A DNA stretch of 49,377 bases from DASQHM01 sp035632095 (GTDB taxonomy: Bacteria; Pseudomonadota; Alphaproteobacteria; Ferrovibrionales; Ferrovibrionaceae), in assembly GCA_035632095.1 (NCBI GenBank), contig DASQHM010000126.1:1-49377 (forward strand), written 5' to 3'. Each line of letters begins with the position of its first letter. Within the stretch, counting starts at the first letter, position 1. The notes beneath the pieces are model-generated. The model was not told where the DNA came from and ran no database searches. It saw nothing but the letters and a program-made list of their open reading frames with translations. The position numbers and the translations under genes were made by a program. Shown piece by piece: positions 1-8,246 of the stretch.

Positions 1-314
1 CCGGCGTGCCATTTGTGGAATGCAATAGAAATGTTCGGTGTGCCCACCGAGGCACCACGCTGCCAATCATTAAAGGAAACGGAGACTTCGGTGCGTCGCC
101 GTTTTTGGCAGCTCTCAGGCAAGTAATTTGCCTGCCGATCGATAGAGGCTATACCGGTTCGGACCCATTGCCTATGTCGGAGTTGGGTCAAAAGCGGTCT
201 TGATCGCCGTCCGCGCGCTAGGTCGGGTTAGCCTTGCATAGCGGACATTTTGCCCGCCGCCCAATGTCGGCTCAGCGCCAACGACGTACCTCGAAACCGA
301 CTGAGTGTGGTCGC
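1..314. other. Gene-free edge with possible dispersed-repeat remnant
   Basis: No convincing gene is seen before the stop codon of the P-loop protein. The only open frame (6 to 203, plus strand) lacks a ribosome site and resembles no known protein. Between about 172 and 300 the text, read in both directions, resembles the degenerate 'GQKR' / 'ADI' intergenic repeats I recall as common in Bradyrhizobium and relatives: short blocks built on AAAGCGG and GCGGACATTTTG. That likeness is from memory and is weak. Confidence 0.3.
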
Positions 315-845
315 TTAGCCGTTCGCCGCTTCGCGCTCGATCTTCGCCAGAAATGCTTTGATCGCCGCTGGTGATTTGATGTGATGAACCCGCTTTGAGA
401 CGGCGGCGTCCGCGACGAGCTGCCTGTATCTTGGCGTCAATCGACGATGACAAAGCCAAAGCACCCGATAGGCTCTTATCGTGCTTCTCCACATCGGGCT
501 GTTTTCCGGCCAGCCTTCCGCATTTACGAAAAGCCCTTTGATCAGGCGCTTTGTCACCCACCAGTGATGCGTCATGAGAGGCAGATCGATGTAAACCAGG
601 GTGTCGGCCTTGGAGAACCGTTCCCAAGCGGAAGCAACGGAGCCAAAACCGTCGATGATCCACTCGTCCCGCCGAAGCAAATCTTCATGCGCCTTCAAGT
701 ATTCTTCGTGCGGGACTTCACCGCCGCCCGGCTTGAACTGAATCAGATCCAAGGGATAGAGCGGCAGCCGAGTTATGGCCGCCAAACGCTTCGCAAGCGT
801 AGATTTTCCGGCACCCGCATTTCCAAAGACGGCGACCCGTTTCAT
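315..845 (-). CDS. P-loop NTPase, adenylate kinase-like (FlaR-type)
   Basis: A 176-residue cytosolic protein with a textbook Walker A loop at residues 8-15 (GNAGAGKS) directly after a first beta strand, and a later hydrophobic strand ending in Asp (TLVYIDLP) that fits a Walker B position. The central region is rich in Arg and His (WWVTKRLIKG) as in the lid of small nucleoside or shikimate-type kinases. The family is often annotated 'DNA topology modulation protein FlaR' or 'adenylate kinase', but its substrate is not established and cannot be read here. The ATG at 845 follows a GAGAG stretch at a reasonable distance. The gene stands alone and is divergent from the epimerase gene across about 210 bp. 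Confidence 0.8.
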   Translation of the reverse strand: MKRVAVFGNAGAGKSTLAKRLAAITRLPLYPLDLIQFKPGGGEVPHEEYLKAHEDLLRRDEWIIDGFGSVASAWERFSKADTLVYIDLPLMTHHWWVTKRLIKGLFVNAEGWPENSPMWRSTIRAYRVLWLCHRRLTPRYRQLVADAAVSKRVHHIKSPAAIKAFLAKIEREAANG

Positions 846-1055
846 AGCGTTTGCTCTCGAAGGCCCTCGGAACGGGCATGCGGCAGAATATCATGTCCGG
901 CTCATGTTCTTAGCTCGCGCAAGGTCCGGCCGAGCACAATACTCGTTGCGCTCGACGATGCCGCGTACGGTCCTCCCGCACTATGAAATTCATGATGCGG
1001 CAATCGGCTGCTAGAATCGCTTTCGATTCAAGCAATCTGGCGAAGAGACGCGAGC

Positions 1056-2039
1056 ATGAAAGTCTTGGTCACGGGAAGCGCGGGTCATCTTGGCGAGGCA
1101 CTGGTCCGCACCTTGAAGACCTTGAAACACGAGGTTGTCGGCCTTGACCATCATGAGTCCCCGTTCACAACGTACATCGGCTCAATAACCGACCGCTCTT
1201 GCGTCAGGCACTGCATGGCCGGCGTGGAGGTGGTCTTCCACGCCGCCACGCTGCACAAGCCTCACGTCGCCACTCACAGCCGGCACGACTTCGTCGACAC
1301 CAACATCTCCGGCACGCTCAATCTCTTGGAGGAGGCCGTGACGGCAGGCGTCAAGTCTTTCGTCTTCACCAGCACCACCAGCGTGTTCGGCGACGCGCTC
1401 GCGCCAACCGCGGGAGCTCCGGCCGCATGGGTGACCGAAGACGTCGTTCCCTTGCCCAAGAACATTTACGGCGCGACCAAGACGGCGGCGGAGGATCTTT
1501 GTCAGCTGTTCCATAGGAACCAGAAGCTGCCCTGCATCGTGCTCAGGACGTCGCGCTTTTTTCCCGAAGAGGACGACAACGGGGCCGTGCGGACCGCCTA
1601 CGCGGACGACAACGTCAAGGTGAATGAATTTCTCCACCGGCGCGTCGACATCGAAGACGCGGTGAGCGCGCATATGCTGGCGGCTGAGCGCGCGCCCGCC
1701 ATCGGCTTCCGCAAATACATCATCAGCGCGACGACGCCGTTCCTTCCCGGCGACGCAAAGGACCTGCGTGTCGACGCGCCGCGCGTCGTGCGGCAGCGCG
1801 TTCCGGATTACGAGGCCGAGTACGAACGGCGGGGCTGGAAAATGTTTCCGAGCATCGAAAGAGTGTATGTCAACAACCGGGCCCGGAATGAGCTTGGCTG
1901 GCAGCCGCGATACGACTTCGGCGTCATCATCGGCCGCCTAAAGACGGGGGATGACCCGAAAAGTCCTTTGGCGCGGCTCATCGGCTCGAAGGGTTATCAT
2001 GCCGAGACCTTCTCCGGCGGGCCATATCCGGTGGACTAG
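1056..2039 (+). CDS. NAD-dependent epimerase/dehydratase (extended SDR)
   Basis: A 327-residue extended short-chain dehydrogenase/reductase. The Rossmann signature GxxGxxG is at residues 7-13 (GSAGHLG), the second strand ends in Asp31, suggesting NAD over NADP, and the catalytic Ser/Thr cluster (TSTTSVFG, about 105-112) and YxxxK (Tyr138, Lys142) are in place. The C-terminal half is the variable substrate domain. Such proteins act on nucleotide sugars or related sugars; the substrate is not identifiable and no sugar-pathway genes are adjacent. The ATG is preceded by GAAGAGA. The gene is monocistronic and convergent with the chemotaxis gene, with about 120 bp between and no clear terminator. 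Confidence 0.85.
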   Translation: MKVLVTGSAGHLGEALVRTLKTLKHEVVGLDHHESPFTTYIGSITDRSCVRHCMAGVEVVFHAATLHKPHVATHSRHDFVDTNISGTLNLLEEAVTAGVKSFVFTSTTSVFGDALAPTAGAPAAWVTEDVVPLPKNIYGATKTAAEDLCQLFHRNQKLPCIVLRTSRFFPEEDDNGAVRTAYADDNVKVNEFLHRRVDIEDAVSAHMLAAERAPAIGFRKYIISATTPFLPGDAKDLRVDAPRVVRQRVPDYEAEYERRGWKMFPSIERVYVNNRARNELGWQPRYDFGVIIGRLKTGDDPKSPLARLIGSKGYHAETFSGGPYPVD

Positions 2040-2159
2040 ACTGGTCCGTCGGCGATCGGTTCACCAAGGCACAGCGGGAGGCGAATCTAGCCAGGGTGAA
2101 TATGCCAAGGCTGCCGTGCGATCGCGCTGAGCCAGGCGCCGACAGAAGGAACCGCGCGG

Positions 2160-3986
2160 CTACGCCGCCTTTACCTCCGATAGGAAGCGCCCGACTTCGT
2201 CCTTGAGCTCGCCGGACCGGCGCGACAGTTCCTTGGCGGCGTCGAGCACTTGCGTCGCCGAGCGCCCCGATTCACCCGCCGCCTCGGTCACGCCGGCGAT
2301 GTTGTCGGAGACCTCCCTGGTGCCCGCGGCCGCCTGCTGGACGCTGCGCGCGATTTCCTGGGTTGCGGCGCCCTGTTCCTCGATCGCGGAGGCAATGGCC
2401 GTCGCGATCTTGCTGATCTCCTCGATGGTGCTGCCGATGCCGCGAATGGCGCCGACGCTGGCGTTGGCGACGCTTTGAATGCCGGCGATCTGCGATCCGA
2501 TCTCCTGCGTCGCCTTGGCCGTCTGGGTCGCGAGCGTCTTCACTTCGGACGCGACCACGGCGAAGCCCTTGCCGGCGTCGCCGGCGCGCGCCGCCTCGAT
2601 GGTCGCGTTGAGCGCCAGAAGATTGGTCTGGCCGGCGATGGAATTGATCAGCTCCACGATCTGCCCGATCTTCTGAGCCGCGTTGGCGAGGCTTTGCACC
2701 GTCTCGTTGGTGCGCGCCGCCTCGGACACGGCCTTCGCCGCGATCTCGGTGGATTTGCCGACCTGGCGGCCGATCTCGCCGATGGAACCCGACAGCTCCT
2801 CGGCGGCCGAGGCCACGCTTTGCACGTTGGCGGTGGCATCCTGAGTTGCGGCCGACACGGTCGCGGCACGCCGTGCGGTGTTGGCGGCGCCTTCGGTCAA
2901 GGAGTTTGCGGTCGCATGCATCTGTCCGGCGGCGGATGTCACCGATTGCAGCAGGGACGACACGTTGCGGTCGAATGTCTGCATCAACTCGTCCAGACGC
3001 CGCGCCCGGGCCTGTCCCTTCGCGCGACGGCGCTCCGCGTCCGCTTCGCGCTCGGCGCGACGCTTCTCGGATGCTTCGCGCTCGCGCTCCTGCTGCACTT
3101 GCTGGGCAAGCTGCGCCGCTTCCACCGCTTCGCGGTGCGCCTTCTCCGCCGCGGCCTGCTCGATGCGCAGCCGCTCCTGCTCGGCGGCAAGCCGATCCGC
3201 TTCGATGGCCGTATCCTTGAACACCTTGACGGCGGCCGCCATGTCTCCGATTTCGTCCGACCGGTCGGCGCCGGGAATCTCGACCGCTTTGTCGCCGCCG
3301 GCGAGCGCAATCATGGTATGGGTCAGCGCATCGAGCGGCCGCGCGATCGAACCGACCACAATCAAGGCCGCGGCTCCGACACCGAGCGCCACGCCCAATC
3401 CGGTCGCCAGCATCAGCATCAGCAATTTCGCATCGAAGAAGGCACTGAGTTCGGCCTTGCGCGCGGAGATTTCTTTGTTGTTGACCTCGGCGAGCTGCTC
3501 GATTTCCTTGTTGAGCGCCTGGCGTATCGTGCGGTTGGCTTCATTGTCGCCGTACTCGCGCGCCGCCGGATTGCCCACGGTCCTGCCGAGACGCACCAGT
3601 TCCTTGCGGAATTCGATGAATTTCCTCGTATCCGCGAGCAGCGCGGACAGGGTGGAGCGGCGATCGGCGGGCACCAAGGCCGTCCAATCGTCCAAGGCGG
3701 CATTCATCCGGTCGAGATTTTTCAGCAGCGGAAGCGCGAACTTTTCGATTTCTTCCGGCGATCGGCCCATATAGATGCCGCGCGAATCCATCACCACGGC
3801 AAGCACCAGGCCGTTGACCCGTTCGCCGACGACGGCGCGCTGAGAGGCGGCGGAAATGGCTTGGACCTGCGCGTCGTAGGTCCGCATGGCGTCAAAGCCC
3901 ATCCAGCCCACGACCGAGATGAAGAACACCAACAAGGCGACGACGCCGTAGATCTTCGTCCCGATGCGGAGGTTGCGAAGGGTCAC
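2160..3986 (-). CDS. Methyl-accepting chemotaxis protein
   Basis: Membrane chemoreceptor feeding CheA/CheW. From the chosen start (GTG at 3986, 608 residues): TM1 about 12-30, a periplasmic helical sensor region of roughly 155 residues, TM2 about 186-210, HAMP, a long charged coiled coil rich in Glu, Arg, Ala and Gln, then the signalling domain with the conserved hairpin tip (GQTNLLALNATIEAARAG) and flanking helices with methylation-type Gln/Glu pairs. No CheR-docking pentapeptide is seen at the C-terminus (LSEVKAA). The GTG has an AAAGGA ribosome site seven bases upstream, whereas extending to 4070 would add 28 Arg-rich residues before the membrane anchor. No che genes are nearby, so it is an orphan receptor; its ligand is unknown. 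Confidence 0.93.
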   Translation of the reverse strand: MTLRNLRIGTKIYGVVALLVFFISVVGWMGFDAMRTYDAQVQAISAASQRAVVGERVNGLVLAVVMDSRGIYMGRSPEEIEKFALPLLKNLDRMNAALDDWTALVPADRRSTLSALLADTRKFIEFRKELVRLGRTVGNPAAREYGDNEANRTIRQALNKEIEQLAEVNNKEISARKAELSAFFDAKLLMLMLATGLGVALGVGAAALIVVGSIARPLDALTHTMIALAGGDKAVEIPGADRSDEIGDMAAAVKVFKDTAIEADRLAAEQERLRIEQAAAEKAHREAVEAAQLAQQVQQEREREASEKRRAEREADAERRRAKGQARARRLDELMQTFDRNVSSLLQSVTSAAGQMHATANSLTEGAANTARRAATVSAATQDATANVQSVASAAEELSGSIGEIGRQVGKSTEIAAKAVSEAARTNETVQSLANAAQKIGQIVELINSIAGQTNLLALNATIEAARAGDAGKGFAVVASEVKTLATQTAKATQEIGSQIAGIQSVANASVGAIRGIGSTIEEISKIATAIASAIEEQGAATQEIARSVQQAAAGTREVSDNIAGVTEAAGESGRSATQVLDAAKELSRRSGELKDEVGRFLSEVKAA

Positions 3987-4236
3987 AGTGGCGTCCTTTC
4001 GATCCAGGCGGGCGCGCCGGCGCGCCTGCGGCACGATGTTGCGGCGCCAGGAATACCCTTGTGGCAGCAAAGACTTCGTTAAAACGCGTTGAAATCAGAG
4101 GGTTATCTTGGTTGCAGCGCCGTCGGGATTGACTATGCGCCGGTTGTCGAAAGTCGATCGCGCGCGCCTTGAAGCGGCGCCCGGCACGCGCCAAGTCCTT
4201 GCTGATGCAAATCGAACGACGGGCGAGACGATCCTC

Positions 4237-4395
4237 ATGAACAGCGTCACCAACATCACAGTGCGCGAGGGCTTCGGCTTCGGCAGCGCGCTGGCTATCG
4301 CAATCTCCTTCACCACCAACCACTCGGTGATATGGGCGATCATTCACGGCCTGTTGAGCTGGCTCTACGTCGCCTATTTCGTGCTGTTCAAGTAG
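4237..4395 (+). CDS. Small membrane protein, function unknown
   Basis: A 52-residue protein starting at the ATG at 4237. After about ten polar residues it is almost entirely hydrophobic (SALAIAISF, IHGLLSWLYVAYFVLFK), predicting one or two membrane helices and ending in Lys. The frame is open further upstream to 4108, but that part is charged and lacks membrane character. I know this pattern from alphaproteobacterial small integral membrane proteins without assigned function. It is divergent from the chemoreceptor and convergent with the FHA gene, whose stop lies only 10 bp beyond. Confidence 0.6.
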   Translation: MNSVTNITVREGFGFGSALAIAISFTTNHSVIWAIIHGLLSWLYVAYFVLFK

Positions 4396-4405
4396 CGAGG
4401 GCGCG

Positions 4406-5404
4406 TCAACGCGGTCGCGCTTGCTCGGTTGCGTCCGCGCTCTCGCCCGCGGACGCGGGCGGCCCGTTCTCACGATCCCGATCAAGCGCCGTCTTGAGCC
4501 GCTCGATCCCGGAAAAGAATTTCGCCTCGTCGTGAACCGGCGCCAGGCGGAACGCGGGCGGCATGATGCGGCGAAAGCCGATCTGCTGGTCCGTGCCTGA
4601 GTTCATATCCGATTGGACTGCGATATGCATGACGGCGCCGACGGCGGCCAGCGCCGCGACGACGCCGGTCTTCAAGACGAGCTGCGACTGTCCGATCACG
4701 CGCAGATGAAGAACGCATACGACGCCGATGACAAGCCACGTGCAAATATATTGGCCGGTAACGAGCCCGCCCCACGACAGGCTGTAGCTCGCGAACTCCG
4801 CGATCTCGTCATAGACCGAATAGGCCAGGATGCCGGCAACGGCGATCAGCAGATTGCGCTCGAAACGCGCATTGCCGGAGAACACGCGGCATACGACCGA
4901 CCAGACCGCCGACCAGGCAAATGCCACGCTGACGATGGCGACCACCACGACCAGATATCGCGACGCCTTGGCCTCCGCCGTCTCCTGCAGCCACTGCGAC
5001 AGAATTTCGATCGCCAGCACAGCCGCGCCGAGGGCCACGATCAACGGCCAAACCTGCTTCGGCGTCTCGATGGGGCGTTCGGGCGCCACGGCGTGGCCGG
5101 CGGCGCGAACCCGCAGCCGCGTCCGGCCCAGGCGCAGGATGCGATCATCGTCCAGCGCCACTCTCTCGTGGCGGGCGGAATCGTGCTCGTCGATCACGCC
5201 GTTGATCGACCCGAGGTCGCGGATGACCAGCGCACCGCTTGCGTCTCGCTCGATGACGGCGTGATCGGGCGCAACGTGGGGATCGTCCACGATGAGATCG
5301 TTGTGGTAACCGCGGCCGATGCGCACAGGCAACGTGGCGAAGCGATGCCTGGCCGCCACATCGCGCTGGCGCGACAGCACTTCGATCCAGATCACTTGTT
5401 CCAT
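4406..5404 (-). CDS. FHA-domain membrane protein
   Basis: 332 residues. An N-terminal forkhead-associated (phosphothreonine-reading) domain spans about residues 25-100: GR at 30-31, a loop ending in Asp-His (PDHAVIERD), and the SINGV equivalent of the usual S/T-x-N-G turn. The Ser of the canonical S-x-x-H is replaced (VAPDH), so phosphopeptide affinity may be altered. About four hydrophobic segments follow (around 120-140, 150-175, 190-205, 220-265), then a soluble Pro- and Glu-rich tail. The gene overlaps the end of the serine protease gene by 13 bp and is translationally coupled to it. A cytoplasmic FHA reader anchored in the membrane beside a periplasmic protease suggests envelope signalling, which is inference. 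Confidence 0.85.
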   Translation of the reverse strand: MEQVIWIEVLSRQRDVAARHRFATLPVRIGRGYHNDLIVDDPHVAPDHAVIERDASGALVIRDLGSINGVIDEHDSARHERVALDDDRILRLGRTRLRVRAAGHAVAPERPIETPKQVWPLIVALGAAVLAIEILSQWLQETAEAKASRYLVVVVAIVSVAFAWSAVWSVVCRVFSGNARFERNLLIAVAGILAYSVYDEIAEFASYSLSWGGLVTGQYICTWLVIGVVCVLHLRVIGQSQLVLKTGVVAALAAVGAVMHIAVQSDMNSGTDQQIGFRRIMPPAFRLAPVHDEAKFFSGIERLKTALDRDRENGPPASAGESADATEQARPR

Positions 5405-6738
5405 TGCACCGCTTCCAGGAAACTCTTCGAAAGCGCCATGGCATTGTCGAACGAGACGCCTTGCATCGTCAGCCTCGAGATCAGCGCTTCGCTGCTGCGA
5501 TCCTGCGTCACCGACGTCACCGACACGTCATAAAGTCCGGCGAATTCGCGATAGGCGCGCGCGCACCACACCACGCGAAGCGGCGGACCGCTTGCCGGTC
5601 GCGACGCCGCCAAGAAATCCACATCGCAACGCTGCTTGGTATGCCACTTGCGCGACCAAGCGCCGGACCAGGCGGGAAGACTGTGTTGCGAAAGAAAAGC
5701 GGCAAACTGAAACGCGTTGAGATCCACGCTCCGCACGTGGGCATGGCTCAACTGAACCACGCCGGTCGACAGATCGAGCGCCACGAAGAGCCGCGTATCG
5801 CTCGAGCAGGCCGTAGAATAGACGTTGGCTCGCGGTTTCGGCACTTGGCCCGCGTTCGTCTGCGACCAGCACGTGAACCAAGGCGTCGCGCTCTCGCCGC
5901 CGTAGTACGGCCCGAACGCCGCCGTGCGAAATCCCTTTTCCTCGATGGCCCGATAAAAGCCGCCTTGCCACTCGGCGAGCTGCCGGGCGATCTCGGCATG
6001 CAGCGCCTGCGGCGCGTATGCGTCGTTGTTGCGCGCCCGTTCGAGCAGCGCCGCGGCAAATCGCGCCGGCACGAGGAAGCTGACCAGGTCATTGCCGACC
6101 AGCTTCGCCACGTTGATGCCGACCACGCGGCTGTCGCCGGTGACCGTCGGTCCGCCGCTCATGCCTGGATTGATCGCGCCGGTGAAGTGGATGCGCTCGT
6201 TATAGCTGCGCTCCACCAGGCCGTTGTACGTGCCCTCGACGATGGTGAAGCCGATGTCCAGCGGATTGCCGAGCGAATAGAGCCGCTCCCCCTTCGGCAA
6301 AGACCCGTTTATCGCGCGCTCGTCGAAGCGAAAGAAGGTGTTGTTGTCGTGGTCGATGCGAACCACCGCTAGGTCGTCGGCCAGGTCGATGGCCAGCAGC
6401 TTGACGTCGCCGTGGGTGCCGTCGGCGCTGATGTATTCCAGCCGGTAGGACTCCGGATCGATCGCGTATTGCGACACTACGTGATAGTTGGTGACCGCAA
6501 GCCCGTCGGCCGTGACCAGAAATCCGGAGCCGAGCGACGACTGCTGGCCCACCGCCGAAACGATGGCTCTGATTTGCAGCAGTCTCGGCTTCGCGTCCGA
6601 GAAGATGCGCTCCGCCGCCGCGGGCGCCTCGGCGCCGGGTCCGTTCGGCTCGCTGTCCGCCGCGCGCGCGACACTGCCCGCCAGGACGCTCGCCGACAGG
6701 GCGGCCATCCAAAGAGCGGTGCGGATGCGTTCGATCAA
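5392..6738 (-). CDS. Exported trypsin-like serine protease (S1C type)
   Basis: A secreted serine protease with its catalytic triad visible: His86 (TNYHVV), Asp122 (DDLAVVRID) and Ser194 (NPGMSGGP), numbered from a TTG start at 6738. The fold is Deg/HtrA-like, but no PDZ domain follows. Instead there is a family-specific C-terminal region of about 220 residues with several Cys and Trp. The TTG start gives a good signal peptide (LIERIR, a hydrophobic core, then VARA-AD cleavage near residue 27). The ATG at 6708 is the alternative and lacks the positive N-region. The frame stays open upstream to 6846, but that would run through tRNA-His, so it is rejected. No strong ribosome site is seen for either start. 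The 3' end overlaps the FHA gene. Confidence 0.85.
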   Translation of the reverse strand: MIERIRTALWMAALSASVLAGSVARAADSEPNGPGAEAPAAAERIFSDAKPRLLQIRAIVSAVGQQSSLGSGFLVTADGLAVTNYHVVSQYAIDPESYRLEYISADGTHGDVKLLAIDLADDLAVVRIDHDNNTFFRFDERAINGSLPKGERLYSLGNPLDIGFTIVEGTYNGLVERSYNERIHFTGAINPGMSGGPTVTGDSRVVGINVAKLVGNDLVSFLVPARFAAALLERARNNDAYAPQALHAEIARQLAEWQGGFYRAIEEKGFRTAAFGPYYGGESATPWFTCWSQTNAGQVPKPRANVYSTACSSDTRLFVALDLSTGVVQLSHAHVRSVDLNAFQFAAFLSQHSLPAWSGAWSRKWHTKQRCDVDFLAASRPASGPPLRVVWCARAYREFAGLYDVSVTSVTQDRSSEALISRLTMQGVSFDNAMALSKSFLEAVQWNK

Positions 6739-6801
6739 GGAGTCGTTCGCCGATGCCGGCCTTGGCGCGGCCTCTGCCGAGCCAACGCTCGCGAAGCGGA
6801 A

Positions 6802-6879
6802 TGGGGCGAGAGACGGGGATCGAACCCGCGACCTCGAGAGCCACAATCTCGCGCTCTAACCAACTGAGCTACTCCCGCC
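6802..6879 (-). tRNA. tRNA-His (anticodon GTG)
   Basis: On the minus strand the sequence folds as a complete tRNA. The acceptor arm GGCGGGAG pairs with CTCTCGCC and includes the extra 5' G (G-1) unique to tRNA-His. The D-arm contains AGTTGGTTA, the anticodon stem CGAGA/TCTCG encloses TTGTGGC (anticodon GTG), and the T-arm reads GCGGG-TTCGATC-CCCGT. The 3' CCA is encoded (6802-6804). The protease gene follows on the same strand, so the two may share a transcript. Confidence 0.97.
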
Positions 6880-6892
6880 GCCGAGGCGCCAC

Positions 6893-6921
6893 TATGTAGC
6901 TATGGGCCCTCCGGCGGTCAA
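6893..6921 (-). promoter_or_regulatory. Candidate sigma-70 promoter of tRNA-His
   Basis: On the minus strand TTGACC (6921-6916) is separated by 17 bases from TACATA (6898-6893). The expected start is about seven bases downstream, near 6886, a few bases before the tRNA 5' end. The -35 matches five of six consensus bases; the -10 is weak. Confidence 0.45.
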
Positions 6922-6940
6922 GCGGCCGCTCTCCCGGGCC

Positions 6941-8128
6941 TCATCGTCGCGTTAAGTTCTTGGCCAGCCTGTCGATTGCGGCATCGAGCAAAGCGTCCTC
7001 CTTGCAGAAGCAGAAGCGCGCGAAGGAACCGGCGTCCCCTGCCTTCCCGGGGTCGCGATAAAATGCCGATACGGGAACCGCCGTCACGCCCGCGGTCACC
7101 GTCATGTGCCTGCAAAAATCCACGTCGGTGCCTTTGAATCCGAGCGGCCGGAAATCGGCGTTGAGAAAATAGGTGCCGTGGCCCTCGGCCGTCGCGAAGC
7201 CGACCCGCTCCAATCCGTCGCGGATCTTGTCGCGCTTGCGCTGCATCTCGGCGGCGAGACCCTCGAAGTAGCTGTCGTCCTTGTCCAGGCCATACGCCAC
7301 CGCCCGCTGCAGATTGGGCGCCGTGGTGAAGGTGACGAATTGATGCGCCTTAGCCGCCGCCGCGATCAGACTGCGGTCGGCGCTGACGTATCCGACCTTC
7401 CAGCCGGTCAGCGAAAAGGTCTTTCCGGCCGAACCGATGCGAAGCACCCGCTCGCGCATGCCCGGAAGGGTCAGGAGCGGAACGTGCCTCCGGCCGTCGA
7501 AGACGATGTGCTCGTACACCTCGTCGCAAATGGCGTAGGCATCGTGCTTTTGAAGCAGCCCAGCGATGGTCGTGAGCTCCTGCCGGGTGAAGACCTTCCC
7601 GGTCGGATTCATCGGCGTGTTGAGCAGCAGGAGCTTGGTGCGCGGACCGAAGGCCGCCGCAAGATCCGCTTCCGGAATTGTCCAATTCGGCGGATCGAGG
7701 CGCACCAGTTTCGGCACCGCGCCGGCACGCCGCATGATCGGCAGGTAGCTGTCGTAGAGCGGCTCGAAGGCGACCGCCTCGTCGCCCGGTTCCAGCAGCG
7801 ACAGCAGGCACGCCGTGAGCGCCTCCGTGGCGCCCGAGGTCACCAGCACCTCGCCCTCGGGATCGATGTCGATGCCGTAGAAGCGGCGGTTGTGCCGCGC
7901 GACCGCCTGGCGCAACTCGGGCACGCCCATCATCGGCGGGTATTGGTTCGGCCGGTCCTCCAACGCTTTGGCGGCGAAGGCACGCACGTCCGCGGGGCCG
8001 TTCCCATCGGGAAATCCTTGGCCGAGGTTGATCGCCTTGTGCTCGATGGCGAGCCTCGACATGGTCTCGAACACCGAGGTGCCGTAGGTTGCCAAAACGC
8101 TGTTGTACGGGCGCAGAAGCGCCTCCAT
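6941..8128 (-). CDS. PLP-dependent class I aminotransferase (Met/kynurenine-type)
   Basis: 395 residues, fold-type I aminotransferase. The Schiff-base lysine is Lys236 in GSAGKTFSLTGWKVGY. Other family marks are NLGQGFPD near the N-terminus, TPMNPTGK (Asn-Pro-Thr-Gly, about 171-178) and CDEVYEH with the PLP-nitrogen Asp. This pattern fits the kynurenine aminotransferase / methionine aminotransferase (YbdL-like) group that transaminates 2-oxo acids of Met, Phe or Trp; exact specificity is not readable. The ATG at 8128 is preferred to an upstream TTG at 8173, which adds 15 basic residues. The gene is divergent from a second aminotransferase, with 118 bp between. Confidence 0.88.
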   Translation of the reverse strand: MEALLRPYNSVLATYGTSVFETMSRLAIEHKAINLGQGFPDGNGPADVRAFAAKALEDRPNQYPPMMGVPELRQAVARHNRRFYGIDIDPEGEVLVTSGATEALTACLLSLLEPGDEAVAFEPLYDSYLPIMRRAGAVPKLVRLDPPNWTIPEADLAAAFGPRTKLLLLNTPMNPTGKVFTRQELTTIAGLLQKHDAYAICDEVYEHIVFDGRRHVPLLTLPGMRERVLRIGSAGKTFSLTGWKVGYVSADRSLIAAAAKAHQFVTFTTAPNLQRAVAYGLDKDDSYFEGLAAEMQRKRDKIRDGLERVGFATAEGHGTYFLNADFRPLGFKGTDVDFCRHMTVTAGVTAVPVSAFYRDPGKAGDAGSFARFCFCKEDALLDAAIDRLAKNLTRR

Positions 8129-8246
8129 GCCTGAATTCGGCGACACTCTGCCGAAAGGGCGCTTTGGCCGCAAGTTTGGCGCGGGTTTGGCGCGGCCCTG
8201 CCCGCTATGGCATAAATCGCCGAGGCCACCGGGAAGGAACGACGCG

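Noticed and set aside
2250..4082. Plus-strand open frame of about 610 codons opposite the chemoreceptor gene
   Set aside because: Antisense shadow in GC-rich DNA; Arg/His/Gly-rich translation without any domain, while the minus strand encodes a complete MCP.
6739..6846. Extension of the serine protease start to 6846
   Set aside because: It would run through the tRNA-His body and place 36 residues before a good signal peptide.
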